Shown piece after piece: positions 5,961 to 6,084 of a stretch of DNA of 6,084 nt. The stretch is from positions 1-6,084 of the forward strand of contig JAHDEF010000110.1 in NCBI GenBank assembly GCA_020628975.1, written 5' to 3'. A program made the position numbers and the translations under genes. Position 1 is the first letter of the stretch, and each line of letters opens with the position of its first letter. A model generated the notes under the pieces. The model saw only the letters and a list, made by a program, of their open reading frames with translations. It searched no databases and was not told the origin of the DNA. Source of the stretch: Aquimarina sp. Lineage in GTDB: Bacteria; Bacteroidota; Bacteroidia; Flavobacteriales; Flavobacteriaceae.

Positions 5961-6002
5961 TAGTGGGATCGGGAATTGAACCCGAGATCTCTGGGTTACG
6001 AA
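5961..6002 (-). pseudogene. 3' part of a tRNA gene (anticodon loop to discriminator), probable tRNA-Thr(CGT)-like
   Basis: On the minus strand the tRNA layout is clear: loop TTCGTAA (6002-5996), 3' anticodon stem CCCAG, variable AGATC, T-stem TCGGG, T-loop TTCAATT, T-stem CCCGA, acceptor strand TCCCACT and discriminator A (5961). CCA is not encoded. Upstream of the loop an intact gene should have CTGGG, but the sequence is TCCTA and nothing resembles a D-arm or an AGTGGGA acceptor strand before the window edge about 80 nt away. Only the 3' part is therefore present here. If the loop is the original one, the anticodon would be CGT (Thr). The break in the anticodon loop fits an attachment-site scar left by a tyrosine-recombinase element. 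A tRNA intron with the 5' half outside the window is a less likely alternative. Confidence 0.75.
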
Positions 6003-6084
6003 TAGGATTTTTTTAAGATATTATATATATATTAAACTGAGTCACTTTTCGTGTCCGCATCAGATATAGTAAACTTGACGGTAA
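6003..6084. other. Sequence beyond the tRNA break; possible end of an integrated element
   Basis: This is AT-rich, including a run of seven T and TATATATATA at 6022-6031, with no tRNA similarity. On the minus strand two short frames are open from the right edge, one ending in KSDSV with TAA at 6032-6034. Either could be the end of a gene lying mostly outside, but the pieces are too short to call. Confidence 0.35.

Noticed and set aside
6032..6084. C-terminal end of a minus-strand gene (frame ending KSDSV, or the overlapping frame ending IYIIS)
   Set aside because: Only 16-23 codons are visible and two frames are equally open, so neither can be supported as coding.

Overview
The window looks like the chromosome of a member of Bacteroidetes, most likely Flavobacteriaceae. 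The DNA is AT-rich. The tRNA-guanine transglycosylase has the clade-typical C-terminus without zinc cysteines. Transketolase is split into two adjacent genes, and a promoter matches the Bacteroidetes pattern TTTG-N19-TAnnTTTG. The intergenic palindromes and heptamer repeats also look flavobacterial. The genus cannot be told from sequence alone.

Layout. Minus strand, 1-1420: tgt (queuosine tRNA modification) is followed after 7 nt by the start of an LptF/LptG-type lipopolysaccharide-export permease that runs off the left edge. Diverging from tgt over about 120 bp is a plus-strand polytopic membrane protein of the lycopene-cyclase-domain family (1541-2224). Its stop codon lies inside a tract of nearly ten GGTTGAT heptamers (2219-2287), which abuts a small AT-rich hairpin. 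Next is an unnamed tail-anchored protein (2421-3161) with two copies of a module resembling the ribosomal protein L7/L12 C-terminal domain. A 580-bp gene-free stretch (3162-3741) holds an inverted pair of REP-like palindromes, a roughly 100-nt strongly structured element that looks like a conserved non-coding RNA, and the promoter of the next operon. The two-gene transketolase operon (3742-5571) ends at a strong intrinsic terminator (5595-5630).

The right end (5635-6084) has no protein gene that I can support. It carries another interspersed palindrome and then, on the minus strand, the 3' portion of a tRNA gene with its own terminator. The tRNA similarity stops at the anticodon loop. A 3' tRNA remnant with intact downstream flank is what an integrative element leaves when it inserts into a tRNA gene, so the bases right of about 6002 may be the end of such an element, mostly outside the window.

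Functionally, most of the window is housekeeping: tRNA modification, envelope biogenesis and the non-oxidative pentose phosphate pathway. The less ordinary content is the L7/L12-like membrane protein, the structured RNA-like element, the repeat-embedded stop codon and the tRNA scar. I found no complete mobile element, CRISPR array or defence system.
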